Origin: VXNJ01 sp009840625
Lineage (GTDB): Bacteria; Chloroflexota; UBA11872; VXNJ01
DNA length: 64,000 nucleotides
NCBI GenBank assembly: GCA_965207915.1
Contig: OZ242304.1
Coordinates: 1,364,001-1,428,000, forward strand
Direction: 5' to 3'
The stretch's first letter is position 1. Each line of letters begins with the position of its first letter. The translations under genes were made by a program, and so were the position numbers. Below are positions 25,660-33,904 of this stretch, piece by piece. Below the pieces are notes generated by a model. That model made no database searches and was not told the origin of the DNA. It saw nothing but the letters and a program-made list of their open reading frames with translations.

Positions 25660-28260
25660 ATGCCGATTTCGACCAGTTCCAAGTGGCCCGTTCTCACCAG
25701 TTACCCGCAGGACCGATTGCGGGCGATCGGGATGCCCCTGGGCGGTATCGGCACGGGGTGCGTTTCGCTCGGCGGGCGCGGCCAACTGCGCGACTGGGAG
25801 ATCGTGAACCGGCCGGCCAAGGGGTTTTCACCCCGTCAGCGGCTGGGCAGCGCGACGTTTTTTGCAATCTGGCTCAAAGCCGGCGACGGGGAGCCGCAGG
25901 CGCTGTCGCTGGAGGGGACGATCGATCAGGCCGATTACGAGGGTTTTAGGGGCAGCGAGGTTCCCAATCACGGGCTGCCGCACTGGCGCGAGTGCTCGTT
26001 TCACGCCGCCTACCCGTTCGGCCAGGTCTGCCTTTCGGATCCGGCGGTGCCGGCCTCGGTGCGGATCGAGGCGTTCAACCCCCTGATCCCGGGCGATGCC
26101 GACGCCAGCGGAATGCCGTTCGCGGCCCTGCGCTTCGTGGTGGCCAACGAGTCCGAGTCGGAGCTGGAAGCCTCGATCTGCGGTTCGCTCGATAACTTCA
26201 TCGGCACCGACGGCAATCGCGGGCAGCCCGATGCAAACCGCAACCGCTTCCGGCAGGCGGACGGCTTCCAGGGCATCTACATGGATTCGGAGGGCGTTGC
26301 GCCCGGCTCCGAGCAGTGGGGCACCATGGCCCTGGTTACGACCGCTCCGGAGTGCAGCTACCGGACCGCCTGGCCCAACCCCGGCTGGGGCAACTACCTG
26401 CTGGACTTCTGGGACGAGTTCGCAGCCGACGGCAAGATTGCCGACCGCCCCGCCGAGGAGTCGCTGGCGGTCGGATCGCTGGCGGTGCCGCTCAAGGTCG
26501 CACCGGGCGAAGAGGCCTCGGTCACGTTCCTGCTCAGCTGGCACTTTCCCAACCGACTCACCTGGGACATGCATCGCATGGGTGCCGACTGCTGCGCCGA
26601 CGGCGACTGCGGCTGCGGGCAGCCGAGCGACTGCTGCGCCGATGACGATGGCTGCTGTGATGGGACCGGCAATCCGGACTGGATCGGCAACCACTATGCC
26701 ACCCGTTTCGACGATGCCTGGGAGGCGGCCGCGGCCGCGGTCGGGCAACTGGATGAACTGGAGCGGCGCAGCCTGGAGTTCGTGGGCGCCTTTCTGGGCA
26801 CGGACCTGCCGGGCGCGGTCAAGGAGGCGGCCCTCTTCAACCTCTCGACGCTCAAGTCGCAAACCTGTTTCCGCACCGCCGACGGGCGTTTCTACGGATG
26901 GGAGGGCTGCAACGACGCGGTCGGCTGCTGCCCGGGCTCCTGCACCCACGTCTGGAACTACGAGCAGGCGCTGGCCTACCTGTTCGGGGACCTGGCCCGC
27001 AGCATGCGCGAGGTCGAGTTCGCCCACGCGACCGACGCCGAGGGCAAGATGTCCTTCCGGGTGATGCTGCCGCTGGAGGGGCGGGCCACCGAGTTCGTAT
27101 CGGCCGCCGCCGACGGCCAGCTGGGTTGCGTCATGAAGCTTTACCGCGAGTGGCGCCTCAGCGGAGACGACGACTTTCTGGCCGAACTCTGGCCACACTG
27201 CAAGCGGGCGCTGGAGTACTGCTGGGTCGAGGGCGGCTGGGACGGCGACCGCGACGGGGTGATGGAAGGCTGCCAGCACAACACCATGGACGTGGAGTAC
27301 TTCGGCCCCAACCCGCAGATGCAGGGATGGTATCTCGGTGCGCTGCGCGCAGCCGAGGAAATGGCCCGCCACCTGGGCGAGCGCGACTTCGCCGAAAAAT
27401 GCCGCCGCCTGTTCGAGGCCGGCAGCGCCTGGTCCGACGCCAACTTATTCAACGGCGAGTACTACGAGCACCAGATAGTCCCGATCGGCGATCCGGCCGA
27501 AATCGCGCCCGGTCTACGCATCGAGTCGATGGGCGCGCGCGACGTTTCCGACCCGGACCTGCAACTGGGCCCGGGCTGCCTGGTCGACCAGCTGGTCGGG
27601 CAGTTCTTCGCTCACCTAAACGGCCTCGGCTACCTGCTGTCGCCCGAGAACGTGGCCGCCACCCACGCGGCGATCATGCGCCACAACTTCCGCCGCTCCT
27701 TCTTCCACCATTTCAATCACGCCCGGACCTACGTCCTCAACGACGAACAGGCCCTGCTGATGGCGACCTGGCCGCGCGGCGGGCGCCCCAAACGGCCGTT
27801 CCCTTACGCCAACGAAGTCATGACCGGATTCGAGTACACCGCCGCCGTGGGCATGATCTTGGAGGGCCAGTTGGCCAGCGGGTTGGAGGTGATCGAGGCG
27901 GTCCGGGCCCGCTACGACGGCCGGCGCCGGAACCCCTTCGACGAGGCCGAATGCGGCCACCACTACGCCCGCGCGATGGCTTCCTGGGGAGCCGTTCTGG
28001 CCCTTTCCGGTTACCAGTACTGCGGGGTCAGCCGGCAGATGCGATTTGCGGCACGCGAGCAGTTCGCCTTTTGGTCCAACGGGTCCGCCTTCGGGCGCTG
28101 CCGGATCAGCGCTAACGGCGAGGGCTGGGAGGTCGAACTCGGCTGCTCGGAAGGCCGACTGGATCTCGAGGGCTTCGAATTGGACGGGGCCGGAGCGGCC
28201 GAACTGTCCGCTCCCCTGTCGATTTCGGCCGGCGCGTCGGTGACGCTGCGAGTGGCCTGA
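25660..28260 (+). CDS. GH116 family glycoside hydrolase with Cys-rich insertion
   Basis: An 866-residue GH116 (GBA2/bile acid beta-glucosidase family) enzyme: N-terminal GBA2_N-type beta domain (IGMPLGGIGTGCVSLGGRG) and C-terminal (alpha/alpha)6 DUF608 domain. The catalytic nucleophile motif is MDVEYFGPN with Glu546. A likely acid/base aspartate lies about 150 residues later, around LNDEQ near residue 693. Expected activity is retaining beta-glucosidase, beta-xylosidase or similar. Unusually, residues 311-333 contain eight cysteines in CC, CxC, CC and CC patterns with many Asp and Gly, inserted just before the NHYATRFDDAW segment. No signal peptide is visible. Confidence 0.92.
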   Translation: MPISTSSKWPVLTSYPQDRLRAIGMPLGGIGTGCVSLGGRGQLRDWEIVNRPAKGFSPRQRLGSATFFAIWLKAGDGEPQALSLEGTIDQADYEGFRGSEVPNHGLPHWRECSFHAAYPFGQVCLSDPAVPASVRIEAFNPLIPGDADASGMPFAALRFVVANESESELEASICGSLDNFIGTDGNRGQPDANRNRFRQADGFQGIYMDSEGVAPGSEQWGTMALVTTAPECSYRTAWPNPGWGNYLLDFWDEFAADGKIADRPAEESLAVGSLAVPLKVAPGEEASVTFLLSWHFPNRLTWDMHRMGADCCADGDCGCGQPSDCCADDDGCCDGTGNPDWIGNHYATRFDDAWEAAAAAVGQLDELERRSLEFVGAFLGTDLPGAVKEAALFNLSTLKSQTCFRTADGRFYGWEGCNDAVGCCPGSCTHVWNYEQALAYLFGDLARSMREVEFAHATDAEGKMSFRVMLPLEGRATEFVSAAADGQLGCVMKLYREWRLSGDDDFLAELWPHCKRALEYCWVEGGWDGDRDGVMEGCQHNTMDVEYFGPNPQMQGWYLGALRAAEEMARHLGERDFAEKCRRLFEAGSAWSDANLFNGEYYEHQIVPIGDPAEIAPGLRIESMGARDVSDPDLQLGPGCLVDQLVGQFFAHLNGLGYLLSPENVAATHAAIMRHNFRRSFFHHFNHARTYVLNDEQALLMATWPRGGRPKRPFPYANEVMTGFEYTAAVGMILEGQLASGLEVIEAVRARYDGRRRNPFDEAECGHHYARAMASWGAVLALSGYQYCGVSRQMRFAAREQFAFWSNGSAFGRCRISANGEGWEVELGCSEGRLDLEGFELDGAGAAELSAPLSISAGASVTLRVA

Positions 28261-28270
28261 GGGGTAAGCC

Positions 28271-29113
28271 TCAGCCGACCCGCTGGGCGCTGAAAACCAG
28301 AGTCAGCTGCACGTCGTCATCCACCCCGGCCACGCGCGGCACGCTGGGAATCTGTAGATCGAAATCGGACCGTAACACCTCGGTGCTGGCCTCGCCGTTT
28401 ATCTGATCCTCGGAGGCAAGGGTGACACTCACGGCCCAGACTGTCGAGACGGTGATTTCACGGATGGTCAGATCGCCCACCACCTCGAAATCGACCTTGT
28501 CGCCTACCGCCACCGAGTCCGGCAACCCGCGCAGTTCGGTCGGAGCAAACGAGATGAACTCGTAAAGGTCCTGGCTTGATTCCAGGATCGAATTGCGGAT
28601 GGCGCGGTCGCGGAAGGGGTTGTCGGTTTCCAGGGTGCGGGCGTTAATCAAGATCGTGCCGAGCTGTGAAGCGGCAGGGTCGGCCCAGTCGATGACGATG
28701 TCACCGGCCGCCTCGTCGGTGATACCCAGGGCGGTGAACGGGGCGTTGTTGAGGATTTCGTCCACGGCGAAGCTGGCCGTGGCGTCTCCGTCGCCGAAGC
28801 GGTAAAGCACCGCATCACCGCTGGGCTCAAGCGCCGGGGCCGGAGACGGCGCAGCGGTCGGCTCGACCGGGGTCGGGGCGGGCGGTTCGGGAACCGACTG
28901 AACTGGCGCGGGAGTTTCCGCGGGGGCGGCGGCCGGTTGGGCGGCCGGAGCCGGCGTGGCGGCCGGGACGGTCAGCGTCGGAGCCGGCGTCGGGCCCGAA
29001 GCTTCGGGCGAACCCTGCGTCCACCAGATCGCAAACCCGGCCACCAGGGCGATGTCAAGGACTATGAATGCGACCAGGATCGGCCGCCATCGGCGTCGGA
29101 GAAAAGCGATCAT
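28271..29113 (-). CDS. Membrane-anchored YceI-like domain protein
   Basis: A 280-residue protein with basic N-terminus, a single membrane helix (about 12-31), a Pro/Ala/Thr-rich linker (about 35-100) and a C-terminal domain of about 175 residues. That domain (YRFGDGDATASFAVDEIL, then ILINARTLETDNPFRDRAIR and DFEVVGDLTIREIT) matches the YceI lipocalin-like fold, which binds isoprenoid-type lipids. The domain should face the outside of the membrane. It overlaps no neighbour but is 50 bases downstream of the sulfatase ending at 29164, on the same strand. Confidence 0.85.
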   Translation of the reverse strand: MIAFLRRRWRPILVAFIVLDIALVAGFAIWWTQGSPEASGPTPAPTLTVPAATPAPAAQPAAAPAETPAPVQSVPEPPAPTPVEPTAAPSPAPALEPSGDAVLYRFGDGDATASFAVDEILNNAPFTALGITDEAAGDIVIDWADPAASQLGTILINARTLETDNPFRDRAIRNSILESSQDLYEFISFAPTELRGLPDSVAVGDKVDFEVVGDLTIREITVSTVWAVSVTLASEDQINGEASTEVLRSDFDLQIPSVPRVAGVDDDVQLTLVFSAQRVG

Positions 29114-29163
29114 CGGCTGTCCTGGGGGCTATCGGAGATTCGTGCGGCCCTGTCTGGCCGCGA

Positions 29164-30675
29164 TCAGTGAACGCCGAGCCGGAAAAGATCGCGCGGCGGG
29201 TGCGGGTAGCGCTCGACCAGCAGGTGCTGGAGCAGCAGGTCTCGCATCTGCTGGCGGAACCGGCGGTGGGTCGGGTCGGCTGCTAGATTTTCCTGCTCGT
29301 CGGGGTCGGCCGCAAGGTCGAACAGCTGCTCGCCCGCCCCCTCCCCGTACAGCGAATAGCGGGCGTCGACAGTGCGGACCGTCTTGACCCAATTCCCCGG
29401 CAAGCGCGAGTCCAGGTTGTTAAACGACTCGATGAATACCGCCTCGCGCCAGTCGGACGGGGTCCGGCCGCGGGCCAGTTCGAGCAGCGACCTGCCGGCG
29501 CAGAAAGGGGCGGCCGGCTGCCCGGGGACCGGGCGCCGCTCGTCCGGCCGGGGACAGGGTAGGCCGGCGGCCTCCAAGATCGTCGGGTAGATGTCCTCGA
29601 TAGCGGCCAGATCGTCGCAGACCTGCCCTTGCGCCAGGCCCGGCCCGCTGATCAGCAGCGGCACCCGGACGCAGGCGTCATAGTGGAAGCTGTCCTTGAA
29701 AATCAGGCCGTGATCGAGCAGCAGGTCGCCGTGATCGGCCAGCGCGATCACGTAGGTGTCGCGCTGGCGCCCGGCGTCCGCCAGCCCGTCCAGGACCCGC
29801 CCCAGCTGGCGGTCAAGGTGCACCATGTCGGCGAAATAGTGCTCGCGCGCGGCGCGCCATTCGTACTTCTCCGCCACCGCGGCGCGGGCGCCGAAGGCCG
29901 GCGGAGCGAGGGGGTCGTCGCGCCAGGCCGCCGGCACCGGTTCGGGGACGTAATCGAAGTTGACGAATCGCCGGAAACCGCGCGGCGGAGCATAGGGATT
30001 GTGTGGCTGGACGTAGCCGATCTGGCAGAGCAGCGATTGGCCGGGAGGGGTAGAGGCGATCGAATCAAGGGCGCGGTCGGTAATCCAGTTGGACTGTGAA
30101 ACCCTGGCCGGAAACGGCAGTTCGTAAACGTTGCCCGGCATCGGCAGGCCGGCCATCAGCTCGGTGAGGTTTTCGCGCTGCGGGCCGTATTCGGAAAACT
30201 CGTCCATCTCGCGCGCCCAGATGGTGGTCAGGACCGCGCGGAAGTGCTCGGGATGCTCGGCCCGGACCCAGTCGAGCCAGGCTCCGCCGCGCGGGTCCTC
30301 GGTGATGTGCTGTTCGCTGAACCCGTAGGGTCGGTAGTCGGGTTCCAGGCTCTCCCAGTGGGGCCGCAGGTGCAGCTTGCCGCAGGCGGCGGTGTGCCAA
30401 CCGGCCTCGGAAAGCGCTCCCATGAAAGTGGGCAGTTCGGGCGAGAGCGCATAGCCCAGCTGCATGACGCCGTGGGCGCTGGAGCGCAGGCCGGTGGCGA
30501 TGCTGGCGCGGGCCGGGCTGCAGACCGGGTTGGTCGAGAAGCAGCGTGAGAAATAGGTGCCTTGGCCGGCCAGGCGGGCAAAGTTCGGCAGGTCGGCCGC
30601 CCCGCGCAGGCCGGCTTCCAGCCAGGACGCCGCCAGCTGGTCATAGACGATCAGGACGACGTTGGGCGTCGCCAC
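29164..30675 (-). CDS. Type I sulfatase of a different subfamily
   Basis: A 503-residue sulfatase/phosphodiesterase-like protein, distinct from the five paralogues at 3516-17602. The formylglycine signature is CSPAR with Cys52, and the N-terminal metal motif is VYDQL, with one aspartate instead of the usual pair. ACGKLHLRPHW and ALADHGDLLLDHGL carry the later conserved Lys/His and Asp-His. It looks closer to choline-sulfatase or arylsulfatase A-like branches. No signal peptide is seen. Probably co-transcribed with the VOC gene upstream at 30706. Confidence 0.92.
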   Translation of the reverse strand: MATPNVVLIVYDQLAASWLEAGLRGAADLPNFARLAGQGTYFSRCFSTNPVCSPARASIATGLRSSAHGVMQLGYALSPELPTFMGALSEAGWHTAACGKLHLRPHWESLEPDYRPYGFSEQHITEDPRGGAWLDWVRAEHPEHFRAVLTTIWAREMDEFSEYGPQRENLTELMAGLPMPGNVYELPFPARVSQSNWITDRALDSIASTPPGQSLLCQIGYVQPHNPYAPPRGFRRFVNFDYVPEPVPAAWRDDPLAPPAFGARAAVAEKYEWRAAREHYFADMVHLDRQLGRVLDGLADAGRQRDTYVIALADHGDLLLDHGLIFKDSFHYDACVRVPLLISGPGLAQGQVCDDLAAIEDIYPTILEAAGLPCPRPDERRPVPGQPAAPFCAGRSLLELARGRTPSDWREAVFIESFNNLDSRLPGNWVKTVRTVDARYSLYGEGAGEQLFDLAADPDEQENLAADPTHRRFRQQMRDLLLQHLLVERYPHPPRDLFRLGVH

Positions 30676-30705
30676 AGGCCGGCTCCTGGACCGGTGCGGG
30701 TTGTT

Positions 30706-31089
30706 CTAGTCGGCGCTGTTCTCCAGCAACTCGATTTCATACCCGTCGGGGTCGTCGATGAACGCCATTTTCAGGTTGGCGAACGCCGATCGCCAGTCGT
30801 CCGGCCAGATCTCGACGCCTTTTTGCTCCAGGCCCTCGCAGTAGGCTGTCAGGTCGTCGACGCCGATCGCAAAGTGCATGAGGTCCTCGGGAACGGCGAG
30901 ATCGTAATCGGGCGAATAGGTCAGCTCGAGGGTGTGGGCGTTGCCGGGCAATTCGAGGTGCGCGATCTGGTTTCCGTGCGGCGAACGGGCGCTGCGCGAT
31001 TTGACGACGAAACCGAAGTGTTCCTCGTAGAAGCTGATCGAATTTTCCAGGTCGGCGACCCGGATGCGGGTGTGGAGGAACGTGTTCAT
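30706..31089 (-). CDS. VOC-family metalloenzyme, glyoxalase I-like
   Basis: A 127-residue protein of glyoxalase I length. The four metal ligand positions match GloA: His6 (FLHTRI), Glu55 (TLELTY), His72 (LMHFAIGV) and Glu120 (YEIELLE). FIDDPDGYEIELLE is the typical C-terminal strand. A lactoylglutathione lyase or related methylglyoxal-type function is likely, but many relatives of the same size have other roles. It starts 30 bases upstream of the sulfatase. Confidence 0.88.
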   Translation of the reverse strand: MNTFLHTRIRVADLENSISFYEEHFGFVVKSRSARSPHGNQIAHLELPGNAHTLELTYSPDYDLAVPEDLMHFAIGVDDLTAYCEGLEQKGVEIWPDDWRSAFANLKMAFIDDPDGYEIELLENSAD

Positions 31090-31170
31090 GGGTATGCGAG
31101 ACCTTTGACCGGACTGGCGGCATTCATTCGAAAAATTTTCCTGTAACCCGTCGGTTGGGCCGCGGCCGAA

Positions 31171-31911
31171 TCAATCGCGCTCGTAGACCGAGATGTGGCC
31201 GGGGCTGGCGGCCGTGAAGGGGGAGCGGTGCCAATCGGCCCAACGCGAACGCAACCGCAATCCGGCCAGCCGGGCCATCAGGTCGAGCTCGGCGGGCCAG
31301 GCGTAACGGATCGCCACCGGGAAGATCTCTATTCCGGCGGGCGAGAGGCGCAGATGTGAAGAAACGACCGACTGGGTGACCGGGTCGTGGCGGTCGAGAT
31401 TGACGGTGACGCTGTCTGGCGCTATGTTGCCGGTCGAGATGTGCTGGCCGCGCTCGAAGCGGCCCATGTCGGGCACGAAGGCCTCGATCACCAGGGTCCC
31501 GTCGTCGCCAAGGTGGCGGGCGACCGACTGCAGGCAACTGACCTGTTCGTCCTGACTGGTGAGGGCAAAAAACGTGTTGAAAACAACGAATACCAGCGAA
31601 TACGACGACCCCAGATCAAACCGGGCGAAGTCCCCGAGATGCACCGGAATATCGGCCCCGCCCGGTTTCTGGCGCATTTTTTCAATCATGGCCGCGGATG
31701 CATCCAATCCTTCGACCTTCACTCCGCGCCGCGCCATCGGCAGGGCAATGCGCCCGGTGCCGATCCCCAGCTCTAGCGCCGGGCCGTCGCCGGCCAGTTC
31801 GGCGAGGATTTTGATCGCGGGATCGACTGCTTCGGGGGTGTCAAGGTGGGCATGGACCTGGTCGTAGACCTCGGCCCAGCGGTCGCCGTACGTGGATGCG
31901 TCGTTTTCCAT
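31171..31911 (-). CDS. Class I SAM-dependent methyltransferase
   Basis: A 246-residue class I methyltransferase. The SAM motif LELGIGTGRIALPMA lies near residues 46-60, with EGLDASAAMIEKM as motif II and FVVFNTFFAL as motif IV. The ATG at 31911 gives the usual family N-terminus; the open frame continues upstream by hundreds of codons but crosses the divergent SDR gene and is not credible. Target molecule unknown. Divergent from the SDR gene at 32092. Confidence 0.88.
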   Translation of the reverse strand: MENDASTYGDRWAEVYDQVHAHLDTPEAVDPAIKILAELAGDGPALELGIGTGRIALPMARRGVKVEGLDASAAMIEKMRQKPGGADIPVHLGDFARFDLGSSYSLVFVVFNTFFALTSQDEQVSCLQSVARHLGDDGTLVIEAFVPDMGRFERGQHISTGNIAPDSVTVNLDRHDPVTQSVVSSHLRLSPAGIEIFPVAIRYAWPAELDLMARLAGLRLRSRWADWHRSPFTAASPGHISVYERD

Positions 31912-32091
31912 CAAAAGACTGTACAGCCCGCATCGGAGCAGTCCGACTGCAGTCCGGATCCGGGTGCGGGGCGCGGGCCCGGTTAACCCCAAAATTGGGT
32001 CGGCCGGACCTGGTTCCGGTGCAGTTGCTTCCCGATGTCGACCGAGGGTTCGCCCGGCCGCCCGATCGATGCCCCAAAAAGGAGAAAACCG

Positions 32092-32862
32092 ATGGATTCG
32101 CGTGTGGCCTGGATAACCGGTTCGGGTCGGGGACTCGGCGCGGCGATCGCGCGGCGCCTGGCGGCCGACGGCCTGACCGTCTGCCTGAGCGACCTGGACC
32201 TTGCCGCGGCGCAGGAAGTGGCCGCGGAAATCGAGTCCGCCGGCGGCGCGGCGCTGGCCATGCACGGCGACGTGACCGATCAGGAATCGACTGATTCCAA
32301 CATCGGCCAGATCCTGGACAGCTACGGAAGGATCGATGTCCTGGTGGCCAACGCCGGCATCATCATCGCCGGTCCGCCGGAGGAATTGGACATTGAAAAA
32401 TTCCAGAAGATTCTGGATGTAAACACTCTGGGCGTCTGGCGCTGCAACCGGGCGGTGGTGCCGACCATGAAGCGGCAGCGCAGCGGCAAGATCATCAACT
32501 GCGCCTCGATCGCCGGCCACCGCGGCAGCAAGGACAACGCGATCTACTGCGCCTCGAAGTTCGCGGTCGTGGGCCTGACCCAGGCGCTGGCCCACGACAT
32601 GGCCGAATTCGGCGTTACCGTCAACGCCTACTGCCCGGGGATCGTCGATACCGACATGTGGGTCTATATGGACAAGGTCCGCAGCGACCTGATGGGCCGC
32701 GAGCTCGGCGCCGGATTGCAGGCGGCAATCGACCAGATTCCCCTGGGGCGCGTCGAACAGCCCGAGGACGTAGCCAATTTCGTCAGCTTCCTGGCTTCGC
32801 CCGACTCGGATTACATGACCGGCCAGTCGGTGAACATCTGCGGCGGGCTCCACATGCTCTGA
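32092..32862 (+). CDS. Short-chain dehydrogenase/reductase
   Basis: A 256-residue classical SDR. The cofactor motif TGSGRGLG is at residues 9-16, NAG at 87-89 and the catalytic residues are Ser139, Tyr152 and Lys156 (YCASK). The C-terminal MTGQSVNICGG is typical. It starts at an ATG preceded by AAGGAG at about eight bases. The likely reaction is NAD(P)-dependent oxidation of a sugar, polyol or hydroxyacid. Downstream is the NurA gene 40 bases later, probably a separate unit. Confidence 0.92.
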   Translation: MDSRVAWITGSGRGLGAAIARRLAADGLTVCLSDLDLAAAQEVAAEIESAGGAALAMHGDVTDQESTDSNIGQILDSYGRIDVLVANAGIIIAGPPEELDIEKFQKILDVNTLGVWRCNRAVVPTMKRQRSGKIINCASIAGHRGSKDNAIYCASKFAVVGLTQALAHDMAEFGVTVNAYCPGIVDTDMWVYMDKVRSDLMGRELGAGLQAAIDQIPLGRVEQPEDVANFVSFLASPDSDYMTGQSVNICGGLHML

Positions 32863-32902
32863 TGCGCATGGCGCAACGGGCAGTACGGCAACTTCTGGCA
32901 GA

Positions 32903-33904
32903 TTGAACGCAACCGCTAACCCGACCACCCGAAGGGCCCGGACGGACAGCCTATACCTGGACCCCTGGGACCATTCCAGCGCTCTATTGGAAGCCGATCT
33001 GCCCACACCGGATCAGGTCGAACCAGATGACGTCGACGTAACCGTAGAGACCGACGGGCCCTGGACCGCGCTGGCCCCGCCGGCTCCGTCTGCGGCCCCG
33101 CCAGTCACGTTCGTCGACGGAGTTCGCAGGACCCACGCGCGGCTCTATCACCAGGGTCCGGATGGGATTGTGGTGCCCGGATTGTGCGCCTCGATCGCGG
33201 CCGGCAGCTGCACCTGGGAACCGGACGCCGGTCCGGCCCGTTCGCACTTTGGCCTGGTTCGCGCGCGGCGGGTCTGCCTGTTCGGGAACGGCAAGATGAT
33301 CAAGCTTCCCGCGGCCGACGAGGTCAAGTTCGAGTCGATATCGAGCCCGGCCCACGACCTACCCGGACTGAGCGCGGCGCTCAACCAGCGAATGCGCGAG
33401 CTGGAGCTCGGGATCACGCGCGACGCGGACACCGGCGCCGGAATGCTGGTAGCCGACGGCCGGCTGGGCCGGCTGGGCGACGTCGAGGTGATCGGATACA
33501 TCAAGTCGCATCACCGGACCTATCTGCAGGATCCGGCGCAACGTCGCCTGGCGGGCGAGCTGGCGGCGGGTCAGCGCACGCCGCTCTTCGCCATCGGCGG
33601 CGCGGTCGAGGTCTATTCCTGGTACCTGGGCCTGTCCGCCGACGTTGACGCCCCGCCCTGGGCGGGAGTTGCCCGCTGCGAGGTCTCGGCCGCACTTGGC
33701 CGCCAGCGCGCGGCGCAATTGGCCGACCAGGCGACGACGCTGTTGCCGCGCGCGGTCCTGCCGCCGTGGCGCGAGGCGCGCTCGCCCCAGAACCTGGGCC
33801 CGATCGCCGCCCTGGAATGGCAGCTGCGACGCGAGCTGGGCGACGCCGGACTGCTGCGGCGCGCGATCGAGCTGGCGGTGCGGGCGTGGGAGGACGGGGA
33901 GTGA
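32903..33904 (+). CDS. NurA-like 5'-3' nuclease
   Basis: A 333-residue NurA-domain protein, the nuclease partner of the HerA translocase in DNA end resection. Candidate metal-binding residues are Asp72 (TFVDGVRR) and Asp185 (LVADGRLG), followed by the IGYIKSHHRTYL motif with Lys201 and paired histidines. A TTG at 32903 is the first usable start. The stop overlaps the GTG of the HerA-like gene (GTGA), so expression is coupled. Identification rests on these motifs and on the neighbouring HerA, SbcD and SbcC genes. Confidence 0.85.
   Translation: MNATANPTTRRARTDSLYLDPWDHSSALLEADLPTPDQVEPDDVDVTVETDGPWTALAPPAPSAAPPVTFVDGVRRTHARLYHQGPDGIVVPGLCASIAAGSCTWEPDAGPARSHFGLVRARRVCLFGNGKMIKLPAADEVKFESISSPAHDLPGLSAALNQRMRELELGITRDADTGAGMLVADGRLGRLGDVEVIGYIKSHHRTYLQDPAQRRLAGELAAGQRTPLFAIGGAVEVYSWYLGLSADVDAPPWAGVARCEVSAALGRQRAAQLADQATTLLPRAVLPPWREARSPQNLGPIAALEWQLRRELGDAGLLRRAIELAVRAWEDGE

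Noticed and set aside
31912..33006. N-terminal extension of the methyltransferase frame
   Set aside because: It would run antisense through the SDR gene; the methyltransferase motifs and normal length are all explained by the ATG at 31911.
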